Position numbers and translations under genes: made by a program | Shown: piece by piece, positions 6,514-16,488 of the stretch | Layout: every line of letters starts with the position of its first letter | Position numbering within the stretch: the stretch's first letter is position 1 | The notes under the pieces: model-generated | Told to the model about the DNA's origin: nothing | Databases searched by the model: none | Seen by the model: only the letters and a program-made list of their open reading frames with translations | Origin: Sphingomonas sp. | GTDB lineage: Bacteria; Pseudomonadota; Alphaproteobacteria; Sphingomonadales; Sphingomonadaceae | DNA: 64,000 nt | Assembly (NCBI RefSeq): GCF_026460985.1 | Contig: NZ_JAPKNM010000117.1 | Span: 1 to 64,000, forward strand | Direction of reading: 5' to 3'

Positions 6514-7296
6514 ATGGCCGTTTCCGAGACCGATATCGCGCTTGCCCAGCGCCTTGCCGACGCCGCCGGCGCCGCGATCCGCCCGCGCTTCCGCGGCTCC
6601 TTCGGGCTCGAGGCCAAGGAGGACCTGTCTCCGGTGACGCTCGCCGACCGCGAGGCGGAGGAGGCGATGCGCCGGTTGATCGTGGCCGAGCGGCCGATGG
6701 ACGGCATCATCGGCGAGGAATTCGGCGTGCGCGAAGGCAGCAGCGGGCGCCAATGGGTGCTCGATCCGATCGACGGCACGCGCGCCTTCATCGCCGGCCG
6801 ACCGATCTTCGGCACGCTGATCGCGTTGATCGAGGACGGCTGGCCCCTGCTCGGTATCATCGACCAGCCGATCATCGGCGAGCGCTGGGTGGGCGTCGCC
6901 GGTCGCCAGACCCTGTTCAACGGCAAGCCCGCCCAGGCGCGCGCCTGCCGCGAGCTCAAGGGCGCGATCCTCGGCACGACCTCACCCGCTCTGTTCGACG
7001 ATCACCAGCTCCACGCCTTCGAACATCTCGACGCGGCGGTGACGAGCACGGTGCTCGGCGGCGACTGCTACAATTACGGCTGCGTCGCGAGCGGCTGGCT
7101 CGACGTGGTCGTAGAGGCGGGACTGAAGCTCCACGATTTCGCCGCTTTGGTACCGGTGGTCGAGGGTGCGGGCGGGCGGATGTGCGACTGGCAGGGCGAC
7201 CCGCTCCACGCCGGCAGCAACGGCGAGGTCGTCGCCGCGGGCGACCCGGCGCGGATCGAGGAGATCCTCGAGGCTTTGGCCTGCCGGGGGCATTGA
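6514..7296 (+). CDS. hisN: Inositol-monophosphatase-family phosphatase, histidinol-phosphatase (HisN) type
   Basis: A 260-residue Mg-dependent phosphatase. The metal-binding motifs are GEEFG (about residues 67-71) and DPIDGTRAF (about 83-91), with a third aspartate in the LKLHDFAALVPVVEGAGG segment near the C-terminus. DGTRAF with an arginine, plus the overall length, matches the HisN branch that removes phosphate from L-histidinol phosphate in actinobacteria and alphaproteobacteria. A generic inositol-phosphatase role cannot be excluded. The start ATG follows a GGCGG-rich tract. It is divergent from pldA with a 66-bp gap and convergent with the VOC gene across a family C repeat. Confidence 0.85.
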   Translation: MAVSETDIALAQRLADAAGAAIRPRFRGSFGLEAKEDLSPVTLADREAEEAMRRLIVAERPMDGIIGEEFGVREGSSGRQWVLDPIDGTRAFIAGRPIFGTLIALIEDGWPLLGIIDQPIIGERWVGVAGRQTLFNGKPAQARACRELKGAILGTTSPALFDDHQLHAFEHLDAAVTSTVLGGDCYNYGCVASGWLDVVVEAGLKLHDFAALVPVVEGAGGRMCDWQGDPLHAGSNGEVVAAGDPARIEEILEALACRGH

Positions 7297-7325
7297 GGCG
7301 GCCACTGCTGGGGTCAGAAATTAGC

Positions 7326-7433
7326 CGTCACCCCGGCCTTGGGCCGGGGTCCACGGTGCCGTCATACGAAATCCTCTCGCCGCTTGTCCAACGCCAGCCT
7401 CCCGGTGGACCCCGGAACAAGTCCGGGGTGACG
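7326..7433. repeat. Family C paired inverted repeat (copy 1)
   Basis: The ends are cgtcaccccggcc and the complementary ccggggtgacg. Each end carries a small hairpin (ggccttgggcc; ccggaacaagtccgg), and a variable central stretch lies between them. It fills the gap between two convergent genes. The same end motif, in variants, occurs at 11071, 16901 and 61027. Confidence 0.8.
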
Positions 7434-7455
7434 GGGTAGGCAAGGTCGATCGGTG

Positions 7456-7863
7456 CTATTCCTTCACCGGCCCGCCGATCGTCCAGGTGTGGCCGAACGG
7501 ATCGACCACCTCGCCATAGCGATCGCCCCAGAACTGGTTGTCGAGCGGCATGCGCACCGTCGCGCCCGCGGCGAGCGCGCGTTCCCACCATTGATCGGCG
7601 TCGTCGACGCGTAGGTGCAGCCCGACGCCTGCGGGGACCGAGACGCCGCCGGTATATTCGGGGAAGTCGTCGTTGAGCATCAGCGAGCCGCCGTTGATGA
7701 GGAGATGGCTGTGCATGATCCGCTTGCCGTCGTCGGTGAGATGGCGGCCGGTTTCCTCGGCGCCGAAGGCGGCCTTGTAGAAATCCACCGCCGCGCTGCC
7801 CTTGCCTTCGCGGATGGTGAGGTGCGGGGTGACGCCGGGCATCGCAATCCGGTCTTCGGCCAT
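7456..7863 (-). CDS. VOC-family (glyoxalase/bleomycin-resistance fold) protein, PhnB-like
   Basis: A 135-residue protein with two beta-alpha-beta-beta-beta modules, typical of the vicinal-oxygen-chelate superfamily. It begins GVTPHLTIREGKGSAAVDFYKAAFGAEE, and the second module ends FWGDRYGEVVDPFGHTWTIGG, the usual metal-ligand Glu region in PhnB/YdcF-like members. It is probably a cytoplasmic dimer binding a metal and a small substrate. The substrate is unknown; resistance to bleomycin-type drugs should not be assumed. The start is the ATG at the edge of a purine-rich GAAGGAGAACGAGC tract on the minus strand. A family D repeat separates it from the upstream AsmA gene. Confidence 0.85.
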   Translation of the reverse strand: MAEDRIAMPGVTPHLTIREGKGSAAVDFYKAAFGAEETGRHLTDDGKRIMHSHLLINGGSLMLNDDFPEYTGGVSVPAGVGLHLRVDDADQWWERALAAGATVRMPLDNQFWGDRYGEVVDPFGHTWTIGGPVKE

Positions 7864-7922
7864 GCTCGTTCTCCTTCGAGTCGGGTGGAGGGAATGTAGT
7901 CCGAACAGGGATGGTGCAGAAA

Positions 7923-8066
7923 TCCTCCCCGGAACGGGGAGGGGGACCATCGCGTCAGCGATGGTGGAGGGGAGCCCGCTCTCCACCAGCGATATCGTGT
8001 GAGGAGGCCGGGGCCCCTCCACCACGCAACTGCGTTGCGCGGTCCCCCTCCCCGTTCCGGGGAGGA
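7923..8066. repeat. Family D paired inverted repeat
   Basis: A 26-bp arm, tcctccccggaacggggagg plus ggggacc, starts at 7923. Its near-perfect reverse complement ends at 8066. Each arm is itself a hairpin. Internal hairpins include accatcgcgtcagcgatggt. It lies between two minus-strand genes (AsmA upstream, VOC downstream). It has the same general design as families A and B but a different sequence. Confidence 0.8.
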
Positions 8067-8074
8067 ATTTTTGC

Positions 8075-10213
8075 TCAGAAAATCCCCAGGAACTTCTTGC
8101 GCTGCTTCCGGCGCTCCTCGTTCGAGCGCGTGCCGTCCTCGGACTTGGCGGTGGTGCCCTTGCCGACATCGTCGCGGGGCTTGCCCTTGTCGGTGCGCTG
8201 GGCCTGGGCCGCGGCGCCGGCGAGCACGGGGCCGCAATCGGCGGCCTTGGCGTCGCCGATGTCGACGAACGCGATCACGCTCGCGAACGGGCTGGCGAGC
8301 ACGCCGAGCCCGAGCCCCGCCCCGGCGCGCGCGAGCAATTCGGGGCTGATCACTTGGATGCTCGGCCGCGCGAAATAGCCGCCGATGCCCACCGGCGACT
8401 GGCCCGCGAACAGGCTGAACTTCTTGCCGTCGGCGCGGAAGGCGAGGTCGATCGCCTCGTTCCTGAAGCTGAACCCGCCGCGGCCGAGCATGACGTTCTT
8501 CTGGGTGTCGATCAGGATCGGGTCGGCGGCGGCGATGCCGTTCCGCACGCTGAAGCCGATCAGCCCGCAATTGATCTGGACCGGCTCCTTCAGTTTCTTC
8601 TCGAACATCTTCTGGATGAACACGCCGATATCGAGCTCGGAGAGCTGGACGTTGCGCGTCCAGAAGCTGCCCTTGGGCAGGATCACCGCGATGCGGCCGT
8701 TCGAACTGGCCAGCGAATCGCGCACGCTGTTGCCCGATCCGGTCATCTGCACGCGCGCCTTCAGGGTGCCGCTCGTCCCCGATTCCTCGACGCCGAAGCC
8801 GGCGAGCAGCACGCCCATCGGAGTGGGTGAGAGGCGGATGTCGTAGTCGGTGAAGACCGGATCGCGGCGCGCGTCGATCGTGATGTCCGAAGAGACCGTG
8901 CCGCGCGCCATGCTGAAGTTCAAAGGGCTCAGCTTGAGCAGGCGGTCGTCGAGATCGAGGCCGAGCGTGATGTTCGACACCGGCAGGCTCTCGGCGCGGA
9001 CGGTGCGCACCGTCCAATGCACCTTGGCGTCGAAGTTCCTGAGCGCCTCGACCCGCAATGGCGCGTCGGGGAGGATGCGTGGGGTGCCCGTCGCCCGGGT
9101 CACCACCGCGCCCACGGCCGATGCCTGGGGGCTGTAGCCGACGAACGGCCCGGCATCGACGATGTCGAGCACGTGCGTCGCGAGATCGGCGGTGAGCAGC
9201 AGCCGCGGCTCGTGCATCGCCAGGGTGAAGCGGCCCGCGAGATCGCTGGCGCCGAAGCGGCCGCGCAGCCCGGTGAAGCGCCATTCGTCGCCTTTTTTGG
9301 TGAGCGCCGAGCGGAGGCGATAATTGCGCGTGTCGGGGACGGCGATGCCCGCGACCGAGAAGACGTCCGCCAGGTTCTGGCCGCGCGCGTCCATATGGAG
9401 GTCGGCGCCTTCGATCTCGGTCGCGCCGGGGAGCGTGCCCGAGACGTCGACCGCGGTACGGACGCCCTCGACATGGAGCTGGAGTCGGTTCCGGCCACCC
9501 GACACGGTGGCGTTGGGGGTGAGCAAGGCGCCCGCCATGGTGAAGCGCGTGCCCCGCGCCGTGCCGTTGCCGTCGAAGCGGATCGTGCTGGCGAACTGGG
9601 TGTCCTTCGCCTCCACGGTGTGGATGCGGATGCCCGCGGCGATCTGCATCCGCGGGTCGACATAGCGGATCAGCGTGCCCTGGACGAGCGCGCGGCGGAT
9701 GATCGGCAGGTCGAGCGGCTCGCCTTTCTCCTCGCTGAAGGTCCAGGTGTTGCGCCGGCCCTGCGCGTCCCATTGCAGGTCGACATGGCCGTCCTCGAGC
9801 CCGAGCCAGTTGATCCGGCGGTTGCCGGTGATCAGGCTCCAGGTGGAGATGCGCGAATCGATCCGCTTCGCCGAGAAGAAGTTGCCGCGTCCGGCCCATG
9901 CGGGGTTGGAGATGGTCAACCCCTCGGCGACGAACCGGAGGTTGAACGGCGCGAAATAGAGCTGGAAGTCGCCTGCGACCTTCACGTCGCGGTGTGTCTG
10001 CGCGGCGACGACCTTCTCGAAGCTGGGCTTGAGGAAGCGGCCCTTGGTGACGAACAGCATTGTCCAGGCGAGGACGAGCAGCCCCAGGAGGGTGGCGACG
10101 ACCGCGATGGCGCTGGCGAGCGGCGTGCCGAGCGCGCGTGCGGGGCGGTCGGGCGAATCGCTCGGCGGGGGAGCCGTCTCACGGGCGGCGATGGGCGCGT
10201 CCCGATCAGCCAT
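8075..10213 (-). CDS. AsmA-family envelope protein
   Basis: A 712-residue protein of the AsmA/YhjG family of bridge-like lipid-transport or envelope-assembly proteins. A cytoplasmic proline-rich leader of about 25 residues is followed by one membrane helix (about 28-52, [22 protein letters not shown]). A long periplasmic region then begins [22 protein letters not shown], as in AsmA. The C-terminal AsmA_2-type region ([23 protein letters not shown] onward) is followed by a charged tail. An alternative ATG 15 codons upstream exists (10258), but neither start has a strong ribosome site. The repeated beta-strand pattern without catalytic motifs fits a structural or lipid-shuttling role. It stands alone on its strand. 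Confidence 0.87.
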   Translation of the reverse strand: MADRDAPIAARETAPPPSDSPDRPARALGTPLASAIAVVATLLGLLVLAWTMLFVTKGRFLKPSFEKVVAAQTHRDVKVAGDFQLYFAPFNLRFVAEGLTISNPAWAGRGNFFSAKRIDSRISTWSLITGNRRINWLGLEDGHVDLQWDAQGRRNTWTFSEEKGEPLDLPIIRRALVQGTLIRYVDPRMQIAAGIRIHTVEAKDTQFASTIRFDGNGTARGTRFTMAGALLTPNATVSGGRNRLQLHVEGVRTAVDVSGTLPGATEIEGADLHMDARGQNLADVFSVAGIAVPDTRNYRLRSALTKKGDEWRFTGLRGRFGASDLAGRFTLAMHEPRLLLTADLATHVLDIVDAGPFVGYSPQASAVGAVVTRATGTPRILPDAPLRVEALRNFDAKVHWTVRTVRAESLPVSNITLGLDLDDRLLKLSPLNFSMARGTVSSDITIDARRDPVFTDYDIRLSPTPMGVLLAGFGVEESGTSGTLKARVQMTGSGNSVRDSLASSNGRIAVILPKGSFWTRNVQLSELDIGVFIQKMFEKKLKEPVQINCGLIGFSVRNGIAAADPILIDTQKNVMLGRGGFSFRNEAIDLAFRADGKKFSLFAGQSPVGIGGYFARPSIQVISPELLARAGAGLGLGVLASPFASVIAFVDIGDAKAADCGPVLAGAAAQAQRTDKGKPRDDVGKGTTAKSEDGTRSNEERRKQRKKFLGIF

Positions 10214-10341
10214 CCCTAGGAAAAAGCCTGTAGGCTCCGAGGGTTCCGCCTCCATCATTACCCCGGCAAGGGGTCGGAGCGAGGGCGGCGGCGGGACTCC
10301 GGTTGCATTGCGGCCCGTCTGCGGCTATGCGCCCCGCTTTC

Positions 10342-10401
10342 CTCGAACGTCAGGAACACGCCCGGCCATCAAGGGCTGCCGCGGCTGCTCGCACGTTCGA
10401 G
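10342..10401 (+). promoter_or_regulatory. Structured 5' leader upstream of rpmI
   Basis: Perfect 9-base complementary arms ctcgaacgt (10342-10350) and acgttcgag (10393-10401) enclose GC-rich internal hairpins. The second arm ends four bases before the taaggag ribosome site of rpmI. L20/L35 operons are autoregulated through leader RNA structure in other bacteria, so this is a candidate regulatory leader, inferred from position only. Confidence 0.4.
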
Positions 10402-10418
10402 TTTGTAAGGAGACCAAA

Positions 10419-10622
10419 ATGCCCAAGCTCAAGACGAAGAGCGGCGTCAAAAAGCGCTTCAAGTTCACCGCCACCGGCAAGGTGAAGCATGGAGTCGCCG
10501 GCAAGCGCCACCGCCTGATTTCGCACAACGCGAAGTATATCCGCCAGAATCGCGGCACCTCCGTGCTCGCCGATGCCGATACGGCTCACGTGCGCCAGTG
10601 GGCGCCGTACGGCCTGAAGTAA
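10419..10622 (+). CDS. rpmI: 50S ribosomal protein L35
   Basis: A 67-residue, lysine/arginine-rich ribosomal protein L35, full length. The start [15 protein letters not shown] and the centre [19 protein letters not shown] are the family signatures. It binds 23S rRNA in the large subunit. The ribosome site TAAGGAG stands eight bases before the ATG. rplT follows after 14 bases in the standard pairing. infC, which often precedes, is not here; a divergent AsmA gene lies upstream instead, so a promoter must lie between 10214 and about 10340. Confidence 0.98.
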   Translation: MPKLKTKSGVKKRFKFTATGKVKHGVAGKRHRLISHNAKYIRQNRGTSVLADADTAHVRQWAPYGLK

Positions 10623-10636
10623 GGAGGGCCTGACAC

Positions 10637-11002
10637 ATGGCACGAGTTAAGCGTGGCACGACCACCAAGGCGAAGCACAAGCGCATTCTGGATCAGGCGA
10701 AGGGCTATTACGGCCGTCGCAAGAACACGATCCGCATCGCGCGCCAGGCCGTCGAGAAGGCCGGCCAATACGCCTATCGCGACCGCAAGGTTAAGAAGCG
10801 CACGTTCCGCGGCCTGTGGATCCAGCGCATCAACGCCGGCGTCCGCGCCGAGGGCCTGACCTATTCGCAGTTCATGCACGGGCTCAAGCTCGCGGGCATT
10901 GAGCTCGACCGGAAGGTTCTGGCCGACATCGCGATGCACGAAGGCGAGGCGTTCAGCGCCATCGTCGCGCAGGCGAAGGCGGCACTGCCCCAGGCCGCCT
11001 GA
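10637..11002 (+). CDS. rplT: 50S ribosomal protein L20
   Basis: A 121-residue L20, normal length. It carries the basic N-terminal RNA-binding arm ([18 protein letters not shown]) and the globular C-terminal domain ([26 protein letters not shown]). It binds 23S rRNA early in 50S assembly and in other bacteria represses its own operon. The ribosome site AAGGAGG is nine bases upstream. It is followed by a clear intrinsic terminator at 11027, so the rpmI-rplT operon ends here instead of running into pheST, which lies 2 kb further on. Confidence 0.98.
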   Translation: MARVKRGTTTKAKHKRILDQAKGYYGRRKNTIRIARQAVEKAGQYAYRDRKVKKRTFRGLWIQRINAGVRAEGLTYSQFMHGLKLAGIELDRKVLADIAMHEGEAFSAIVAQAKAALPQAA

Positions 11003-11026
11003 GCCAGGGACACACGCAGGAATATG

Positions 11027-11062
11027 GGGCGTCGGTGGTATCCACCGGCGCCCTTTTTCTTT
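11027..11062 (+). terminator. Rho-independent terminator of rpmI-rplT
   Basis: Stem gggcgtcggtgg / ccaccggcgccc (11027-11053) with a three-base loop, followed by tttttctttt. One G-T wobble. Position and U-tract make this a convincing terminator. Confidence 0.88.
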
Positions 11063-11070
11063 TGGAATGC

Positions 11071-11151
11071 CGTCATCCCGGCGAAAGCCGGGATCTCGTG
11101 CCACAAGCCGACCGCTCGCCGCCTGAGGTCCCGGCTTTCGCCGGGATGACG
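11071..11151. repeat. Family C paired inverted repeat (copy 2)
   Basis: The ends are cgtcatcccggcgaaagccggga (11071-11093) and a complementary tcccggctttcgccgggatgacg (11129-11151). It lies between the rplT terminator and the LysE gene, 14 bases before the first possible LysE start. Confidence 0.85.
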
Positions 11152-11185
11152 AAAGCGGGTCGGCATGAAGAAAAGGGCAAGCGAA

Positions 11186-11803
11186 ATGGCGATGCAGACC
11201 TGGTGGATCTACGTCACGGCGGTGTTCCTGATCGCGGGGACGCCGGGGCCGAACATGCTCCATGTGATGGTGCAGAGCATCCACCATGGGCCGCGCCGCG
11301 CGCTCTTCTCGATGGCGGGGCTGATGAGCGCCGTCCTGCTCTGCCTGCTCGCTTCCGCGGCGGGGCTCGGCGCGCTGCTCAAGGCGTCGCCCGCGCTCTA
11401 TGAGGTGCTGCGCTACGCCGGCGTCGCCTATCTGGTGTGGCTGGGGATCAAGGCGTGGCGCGCCCCGGTCGGCGGTGCCGCGCGCGATCCGCACACGCGG
11501 CGCTCGGCCCGCGCGCTCTACGCCACGGGGCTCGCCACCGGCCTTTCCAATCCCAAGCTGATCATCTTCGCCGCGGCGCTCTTCCCGCAGTTCATCGACA
11601 TGGAGCGGCCCTTCTGGCTCCAACTCGCGGTGCTGGTGGCGAGCTTCGTGGCGATCGAGGCGCTCTGGTACGGCGTCTATGCGCTGGGCGGGCGTTCGCT
11701 CGCCGGCTGGCTGGCACCGGCCAATCGCCAGAAGCTGTTCAACCGCGCCACCGGCGTGATGTTCATCGGCTTCGGCGGCGCCCTGCTCGGCAGCCGGGCG
11801 TAG
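11186..11803 (+). CDS. LysE-family exporter
   Basis: A 205-residue inner-membrane protein with about six hydrophobic segments, typical of LysE/RhtB amino-acid or metabolite exporters. The family signature AGTPGPNMLHVMVQSIHHGPRRAL lies in the first 35 residues, and the central KAWRAP and LSNPKLIIFAAALFPQF segments also match. Substrates in this family are amino acids, homoserine lactones or related amines; this one cannot be assigned. Starts are possible at 11165, 11186 and 11192; the middle ATG follows AGGGC at reasonable spacing and begins just before the first helix. It is inserted, with the next gene, between rplT and pheS. Confidence 0.88.
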   Translation: MAMQTWWIYVTAVFLIAGTPGPNMLHVMVQSIHHGPRRALFSMAGLMSAVLLCLLASAAGLGALLKASPALYEVLRYAGVAYLVWLGIKAWRAPVGGAARDPHTRRSARALYATGLATGLSNPKLIIFAAALFPQFIDMERPFWLQLAVLVASFVAIEALWYGVYALGGRSLAGWLAPANRQKLFNRATGVMFIGFGGALLGSRA

Positions 11804-11828
11804 CTGCTGGGACAGGTCCGAAAACACG

Positions 11829-11975
11829 CCCCTCCCTGCTTGCAGGGAGGGGATGGGGGTGGGTGCGCGCGTCTGCGCGCCTAAGAAAGACTCATTGCCC
11901 AGCGTCGAAGCGACGGACGAGGCACCGAGCCTCGCCCGTCGCTACCCACCCCCAACCCCTCCCTGAAGGGAGGGG
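11829..11975. repeat. Family A paired inverted repeat (copy 2)
   Basis: Hairpin cccctccctgcttgcagggagggg at the left and ccccTCCCTGAAGGGAgggg at the right, with the GGGGTGGGT and CACCCACCCC blocks inside. A central hairpin lies at cgacggacgaggcaccgagcctcgcccgtcg. It fills the gap between convergent LysE and methyltransferase genes. Confidence 0.85.
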
Positions 11976-11994
11976 AATAGAGTAGCGATTCGCC

Positions 11995-12828
11995 CTAACC
12001 GTCGAGATACGCCCGGTAGAACACCGTTCGGAACTGGCGCGTCCACGGTACGAAGACCTTCGGCTTCCCCTTGAGCGTGCTCTTCACCAGCTGCTTCGCC
12101 GCCCAGAGCGGGTGATCGGTGCGGCGGCTCCAATGCTCGACGCGCCCGAAGCCCAGCCGGCCGAGCGTCTGCTTCATCTGCTCGATGCCCGAGAAAACGA
12201 GATGGTCGGGCAGCAAAAGCTCGCCCGGATAATCGGCGCGCGAGGGCAGGTCGCCGCCGTTTCCGGTCTCGATGAACAGCGAGCCGCCTGGCTTGAGCCG
12301 GGCGCGGATCAGTCCGCCGAAATGCTGGAAGTCGGGGATGTGCGAGAAGACGTTGATGATCGAGATCACGTCGTAGCTGCCGGTCACTTCCTCCAGCGTC
12401 TGCGCGGTGATCGGCACGCCGCGCTGCTGGGCGCGCGCGACCTTCACTTCCATCGGATCGATGCCCAGGGCCTGCACGTCGGGCAACGCGCGCTGCACCG
12501 CCTCGACGAACTCGCCATTGCCCGCGCCGACGTCGAGCCAGCTGAGGCCCTTCTCGCCTTCGAAGAAGCGGCGGACGATGCCGGCGTAGAAGGGCACCTT
12601 CCAGCCCTGGCGGTGCAGCCTCTGGTCGAGGGTGCCGTCCTCGGTCGGGTGGACGCCGTCGCGCGCGGCGGCGGAGATGTCCTCGGCGCGCGGGCGCTCG
12701 CGGATATAGACGGTGCCGCAGCCGGCGCATTTGACGGCGTTGTAGCCGTTCTCGGATGCCCAATGCCGATGCCCGTCGCCTTCGCAGCAGGGGCAGTCGA
12801 CGGTCTCGAGTCTTGCCTGCATCAACAT
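11995..12828 (-). CDS. Class I SAM-dependent methyltransferase with N-terminal zinc-ribbon-like motif
   Basis: A 277-residue protein. The first ~40 residues carry CPCC and CAGC cysteine pairs (about residues 12-15 and 34-37), a likely zinc-binding element. A Rossmann methyltransferase domain follows, with the SAM loop WLDVGAGNGEF (about 96-106), an acidic residue closing strand 2 (LGIDP), and the post-domain VFSHIPDFQHFGGLIRARLKPGG helix. This matches the methyltransferase group often linked to surface polysaccharides or small-molecule tailoring, but no such cluster is adjacent. The start is well supported by TGGAGG seven bases before the ATG. It is on the opposite strand to rplT and pheS, between them. 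Confidence 0.85.
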   Translation of the reverse strand: MLMQARLETVDCPCCEGDGHRHWASENGYNAVKCAGCGTVYIRERPRAEDISAAARDGVHPTEDGTLDQRLHRQGWKVPFYAGIVRRFFEGEKGLSWLDVGAGNGEFVEAVQRALPDVQALGIDPMEVKVARAQQRGVPITAQTLEEVTGSYDVISIINVFSHIPDFQHFGGLIRARLKPGGSLFIETGNGGDLPSRADYPGELLLPDHLVFSGIEQMKQTLGRLGFGRVEHWSRRTDHPLWAAKQLVKSTLKGKPKVFVPWTRQFRTVFYRAYLDG

Positions 12829-12996
12829 CGGTCGCCTCCACGCTACCCAGTCGGCGACGCGGGTGGTCTCATGAGTCGGGAATGGCGGGAAGCGGGCTGC
12901 GTCGTCCCGCCCCGCCCCCGCGATGGGCCGCGCGGGCGGGCGAATCTTGCGCGGGAGGGTTGACCTCGTGCGCACTCTGGGGTTCGGGCCTTTTCC

Positions 12997-14079
12997 ATGA
13001 CCACCGATCTCGAACAATTGCGCAGCGACTTGCTCGCGTCGATCCAGGCCGCGGCGGGGCTCGACGCCGTCGAGGCGCTGCGCGTCCATGCGCTCGGCAA
13101 GCAGGGCGCGATCACCGGGCTGCTCAAGACCTTGGGCGGGATGAGCCCCGAGGAGCGCCAGGAGCAGGGCCCGCGCATCCACGGCCTGCGCGAGGCGGTG
13201 ACCGCGGCGCTAGCGGAGCGCAAGGCGGGCCTCGAGCGGCTGGCGCTCGACGCGCGGCTGGCGCGCGAGACGCTCGACATGACGCTGCCGGTCGACGCGG
13301 TGCCGGCGGGCTCGGTGCATCCGGTCAGCCAGGTGATGGACGAATTGGCGGAGATCTTCGCCGATCTCGGCTTCGCAGTCGCCACCGGTCCCGAGATCGA
13401 GGACGACTGGCACAATTTCACCGCGCTCAACATTCCCGAGAGCCATCCGGCGCGGGCGATGCACGATACCTTCTATTTCCCGCCCGAGGCAGATGGCAGC
13501 CAGAAGCATCTGCTGCGCACGCACACCTCGCCGGTGCAGATCCGCACCATGGTGAAGGACAAGCCGCCGATCCGGATCATCGCGCCGGGCCGCGTCTATC
13601 GCTCGGATTCGGACGCGACGCACACGCCGATGTTCCACCAGATCGAAGGTCTGGTGATCGACAAGGGGATCACGCTCGGCCACCTCAAATGGACGCTCGA
13701 GACCTTCCTCAAGGCGTTCTTCGAGCGCGACGACATCGTGCTCCGCCTGCGCCCGAGCTACTTCCCCTTCACCGAGCCTTCGGCGGAAGTCGATGTCGGC
13801 TACTCGGTGGTGGGCGGCAAGCGCGTGATCGGCGGCTCGGAGGGCTGGATGGAGGTCCTCGGCTCGGGGATGGTGCATCCCAAGGTGATCGCCGCCTGCG
13901 GGCTGGATCCGAACGAATGGCAGGGCTTCGCCTTCGGCACCGGCGTCGACCGCCTCGCGATGCTCAAATACGGGATGGACGATTTGCGCGCCTTCTTCGA
14001 CGGCGACCTGCGCTGGCTCAGACACTACGGCTTCTCGGCGCTCGACGTGCCCACGCTGAGCGGGGGAGTCGGCGCATGA
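12997..14079 (+). CDS. pheS: Phenylalanine-tRNA ligase alpha subunit
   Basis: A 360-residue alpha subunit of the (alpha-beta)2 phenylalanyl-tRNA synthetase, full length. The N-terminal coiled coil (residues 1-85) binds tRNA. The class II catalytic core follows, with motif 1 around [19 protein letters not shown], motif 2 [21 protein letters not shown] and motif 3 [22 protein letters not shown]. It charges tRNA-Phe with phenylalanine. Its stop overlaps the pheT start by four bases (ATGA), the usual translational coupling. No strong ribosome site precedes the ATG; a TTGACC element about 35 bases upstream could be a -35 box. Confidence 0.98.
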   Translation: MTTDLEQLRSDLLASIQAAAGLDAVEALRVHALGKQGAITGLLKTLGGMSPEERQEQGPRIHGLREAVTAALAERKAGLERLALDARLARETLDMTLPVDAVPAGSVHPVSQVMDELAEIFADLGFAVATGPEIEDDWHNFTALNIPESHPARAMHDTFYFPPEADGSQKHLLRTHTSPVQIRTMVKDKPPIRIIAPGRVYRSDSDATHTPMFHQIEGLVIDKGITLGHLKWTLETFLKAFFERDDIVLRLRPSYFPFTEPSAEVDVGYSVVGGKRVIGGSEGWMEVLGSGMVHPKVIAACGLDPNEWQGFAFGTGVDRLAMLKYGMDDLRAFFDGDLRWLRHYGFSALDVPTLSGGVGA

Positions 14080-16484
14080 AGTTCACGCTGAACTGGCTCA
14101 AGGAGCATCTCGAGACCGAGGCTTCGCTCGACGAAGTGGTCGAGGCGCTGACGCGCGTCGGGCTCGAGGTCGAGGGCGTCGAGAATCCGGGCGAGAAGCT
14201 CGCGGCGTTCCGCGTCGCCAGGGTGCTCACCGCCGAGCGCCATCCACAGGCCGACAAATTGCAGGTGCTGACCGTCGATACCGGCGAAGGTGCGCCTTTG
14301 CAGGTCGTGTGCGGCGCCCCCAATGCGCGCGCGGGGCTGGTCGGCGTGCTCGGGCTCCCGGGCGCGGTGGTTCCGGCCAACGGCATGCAGCTCAAGATCG
14401 CCGCGGTGCGCGGAGTCGAATCGAACGGCATGATGTGCTCGACGCGCGAGCTCGAGCTGGGCGACGACCATGAGGGGATCATCGAGCTCCCCGCCGACGC
14501 GCCGATCGGCACTTCCTATCCCGATTATGCCGGATTGAACGACGCGGTGATCGACGTCTCGATCACTCCCAACCGCCAGGACTGCATGGGCGTGCGCGGC
14601 ATCGCGCGCGATCTCGCCGCGGCGGGGCTGGGGACGCTCAAGCCGCTCGCTGTCGATCCGGTGCCGGCCAGCGGTGCCGGGCCCGAGGTGCGGATCGAGG
14701 CGCCCGACGGCTGCCCGGCTTATTTCGGCCAGACCGTCAGCGGCGTGACCAATGGCGCCTCGCCCGGCTGGATGCAGCGCCGCCTCAAGGCGATCGGCCA
14801 GCGTCCGATCTCGGCTTTGGTCGACATCACCAACTATGTGATGATCGATCTCGGCCGCCCGCTGCACGTCTACGACAAGGCCAAGCTCTCGGGCGCGCTC
14901 GTCGTGCGCAAGGCCAGGGCCGGCGAGCAGGTGCTCGCGCTCAATGAGAAGACCTACACCCTCGACGAGACCGTCACCGTGATCGCCGACGAAAACGGCG
15001 TGCACGATATCGGCGGGATCATGGGCGGCGAGGATACCGGCGTGTCCGCGACCACCACCGACGTGGTGATCGAATGCGCCTTCTTCGATCCCGACCATAT
15101 CGCGCGGACCGGACAGAAGCTCGCGCTCACCAGCGATGCGCGCTCGCGCTTCGAGCGCGGGGTGGATCCGGCCTTCCTCGAGGACGGCATCGCGATCGCG
15201 GCGCGCTATGTGGTCGACCTGTGCGGCGGCAGCGCGAGCGAGGTGACCCGCGCGGGCAATTTGCCGCATGTCGGCATCGTCACCGGTTACGATCCGGTGC
15301 TGGCCGAGACGCTGGGCGGGCTGGCCATTCCCGTGGAGCGGCAGAAGGCGATTCTCGAGAGCCTCGGCTTCCGTGTCGAGCCGCTCGACGCGAACGGCGA
15401 TCCGACCGATCTTTCCGCCTTCGATGCGCTGCGGGTCACCGCGCCGAGCTGGCGCCGCGATGTGGACGGCCCCGCCGACCTGGTCGAGGAAGTCATCCGC
15501 ATCGAGGGTATCGACAAGGTCCCCCCGACTCCGCTCGACCGCGTGCCCGGCGTGGCGCGCCCGACCGCGACGCCCGAGCAGAAGCTCGAGCGCAAGCTGC
15601 GGCGCACCGCGGCGGCGCGCGGGCTCAGCGAGGCGGTGACGTGGAGCTTCATCTCCGAGGCCGAGGCGGCGCCCTTCGGTGGCGGGGCGTGGAGCCTCGC
15701 CAACCCGATCAGCGAGGACATGAAGGTCATGCGGCCTTCGCTGCTCCCCGGCCTGCTTGCCGCGGCGGAGCGCAACCTCAAGCGCGGCGCGAGCGGCGTG
15801 CGGCTGTTCGAGATCGGCCGGCGCTATCTCGCCGACAAGGAGCGGCTGACGCTCGGCGTGGTGCTCGCGGGCGATCGCTCGGCGCGCGGCTGGCAGGGCG
15901 GCAAGGCGCAGCTTTTCGGCGCGTTCGACGCCAAGGCCGAGGCGCTGGCCCTGCTCGAGGCCGCGGGCGCGCCGGTCGCGAACCTGCAGGTGATGGGCGA
16001 GGCGGGCGAGGTCTACCATCCCGGCCAGTCGGCGACGCTGCGGCTCGGCCCCAAGACCGTGCTCGCTTCGTTCGGCATGGTCCATCCGAGCGTGCTCAAG
16101 GCGTTCGACCTCGATGGCGACGTCGCCGCGGTGGAGATCTATCTCGACGCATTGCCCACGAAGCGCGGCAGCGGCTTCATGCGCCCGGCCTATACGCCCC
16201 CGGCATTGCAGGCAGTGACGCGCGACTTCGCCTTCCTGGTGCCGGCCGATCTGGCCGCGGGCGATCTCGTCCGCACGGTGAAGGGCGCGGACAAGGCGGT
16301 GATCGTCGACGCGCGCCTCTTCGACATCTTCACCGGCACCGGCGTGCCCGAGGGGCAGAAGAGCCTCGCGGTCGAGATCACGCTCCAGCCGGGCGAGAAG
16401 AGCTTCACCGATGCCGAGCTGAAGGCGGTGGCCGACAAGGTCGTCGCCGCGGCGGCGAAACTCGGCGCGACGCTGCGGGGATAG
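14076..16484 (+). CDS. pheT: Phenylalanine-tRNA ligase beta subunit
   Basis: An 802-residue beta subunit, normal length. Visible modules are an N-terminal OB-type tRNA-binding domain (about 40-150, including [17 protein letters not shown] and CGAPNAR), the B3/B4 editing domain (about 210-400), the B5 domain around 400-480, the catalytic-like module, and the C-terminal ferredoxin-like anticodon-binding domain (from about residue 708, [17 protein letters not shown]). It pairs with PheS and edits Tyr mischarged on tRNA-Phe. It starts inside the pheS stop codon overlap and is followed four bases later by a small unknown gene. Confidence 0.98.
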   Translation: MKFTLNWLKEHLETEASLDEVVEALTRVGLEVEGVENPGEKLAAFRVARVLTAERHPQADKLQVLTVDTGEGAPLQVVCGAPNARAGLVGVLGLPGAVVPANGMQLKIAAVRGVESNGMMCSTRELELGDDHEGIIELPADAPIGTSYPDYAGLNDAVIDVSITPNRQDCMGVRGIARDLAAAGLGTLKPLAVDPVPASGAGPEVRIEAPDGCPAYFGQTVSGVTNGASPGWMQRRLKAIGQRPISALVDITNYVMIDLGRPLHVYDKAKLSGALVVRKARAGEQVLALNEKTYTLDETVTVIADENGVHDIGGIMGGEDTGVSATTTDVVIECAFFDPDHIARTGQKLALTSDARSRFERGVDPAFLEDGIAIAARYVVDLCGGSASEVTRAGNLPHVGIVTGYDPVLAETLGGLAIPVERQKAILESLGFRVEPLDANGDPTDLSAFDALRVTAPSWRRDVDGPADLVEEVIRIEGIDKVPPTPLDRVPGVARPTATPEQKLERKLRRTAAARGLSEAVTWSFISEAEAAPFGGGAWSLANPISEDMKVMRPSLLPGLLAAAERNLKRGASGVRLFEIGRRYLADKERLTLGVVLAGDRSARGWQGGKAQLFGAFDAKAEALALLEAAGAPVANLQVMGEAGEVYHPGQSATLRLGPKTVLASFGMVHPSVLKAFDLDGDVAAVEIYLDALPTKRGSGFMRPAYTPPALQAVTRDFAFLVPADLAAGDLVRTVKGADKAVIVDARLFDIFTGTGVPEGQKSLAVEITLQPGEKSFTDAELKAVADKVVAAAAKLGATLRG

Positions 16485-16488
16485 GCGG

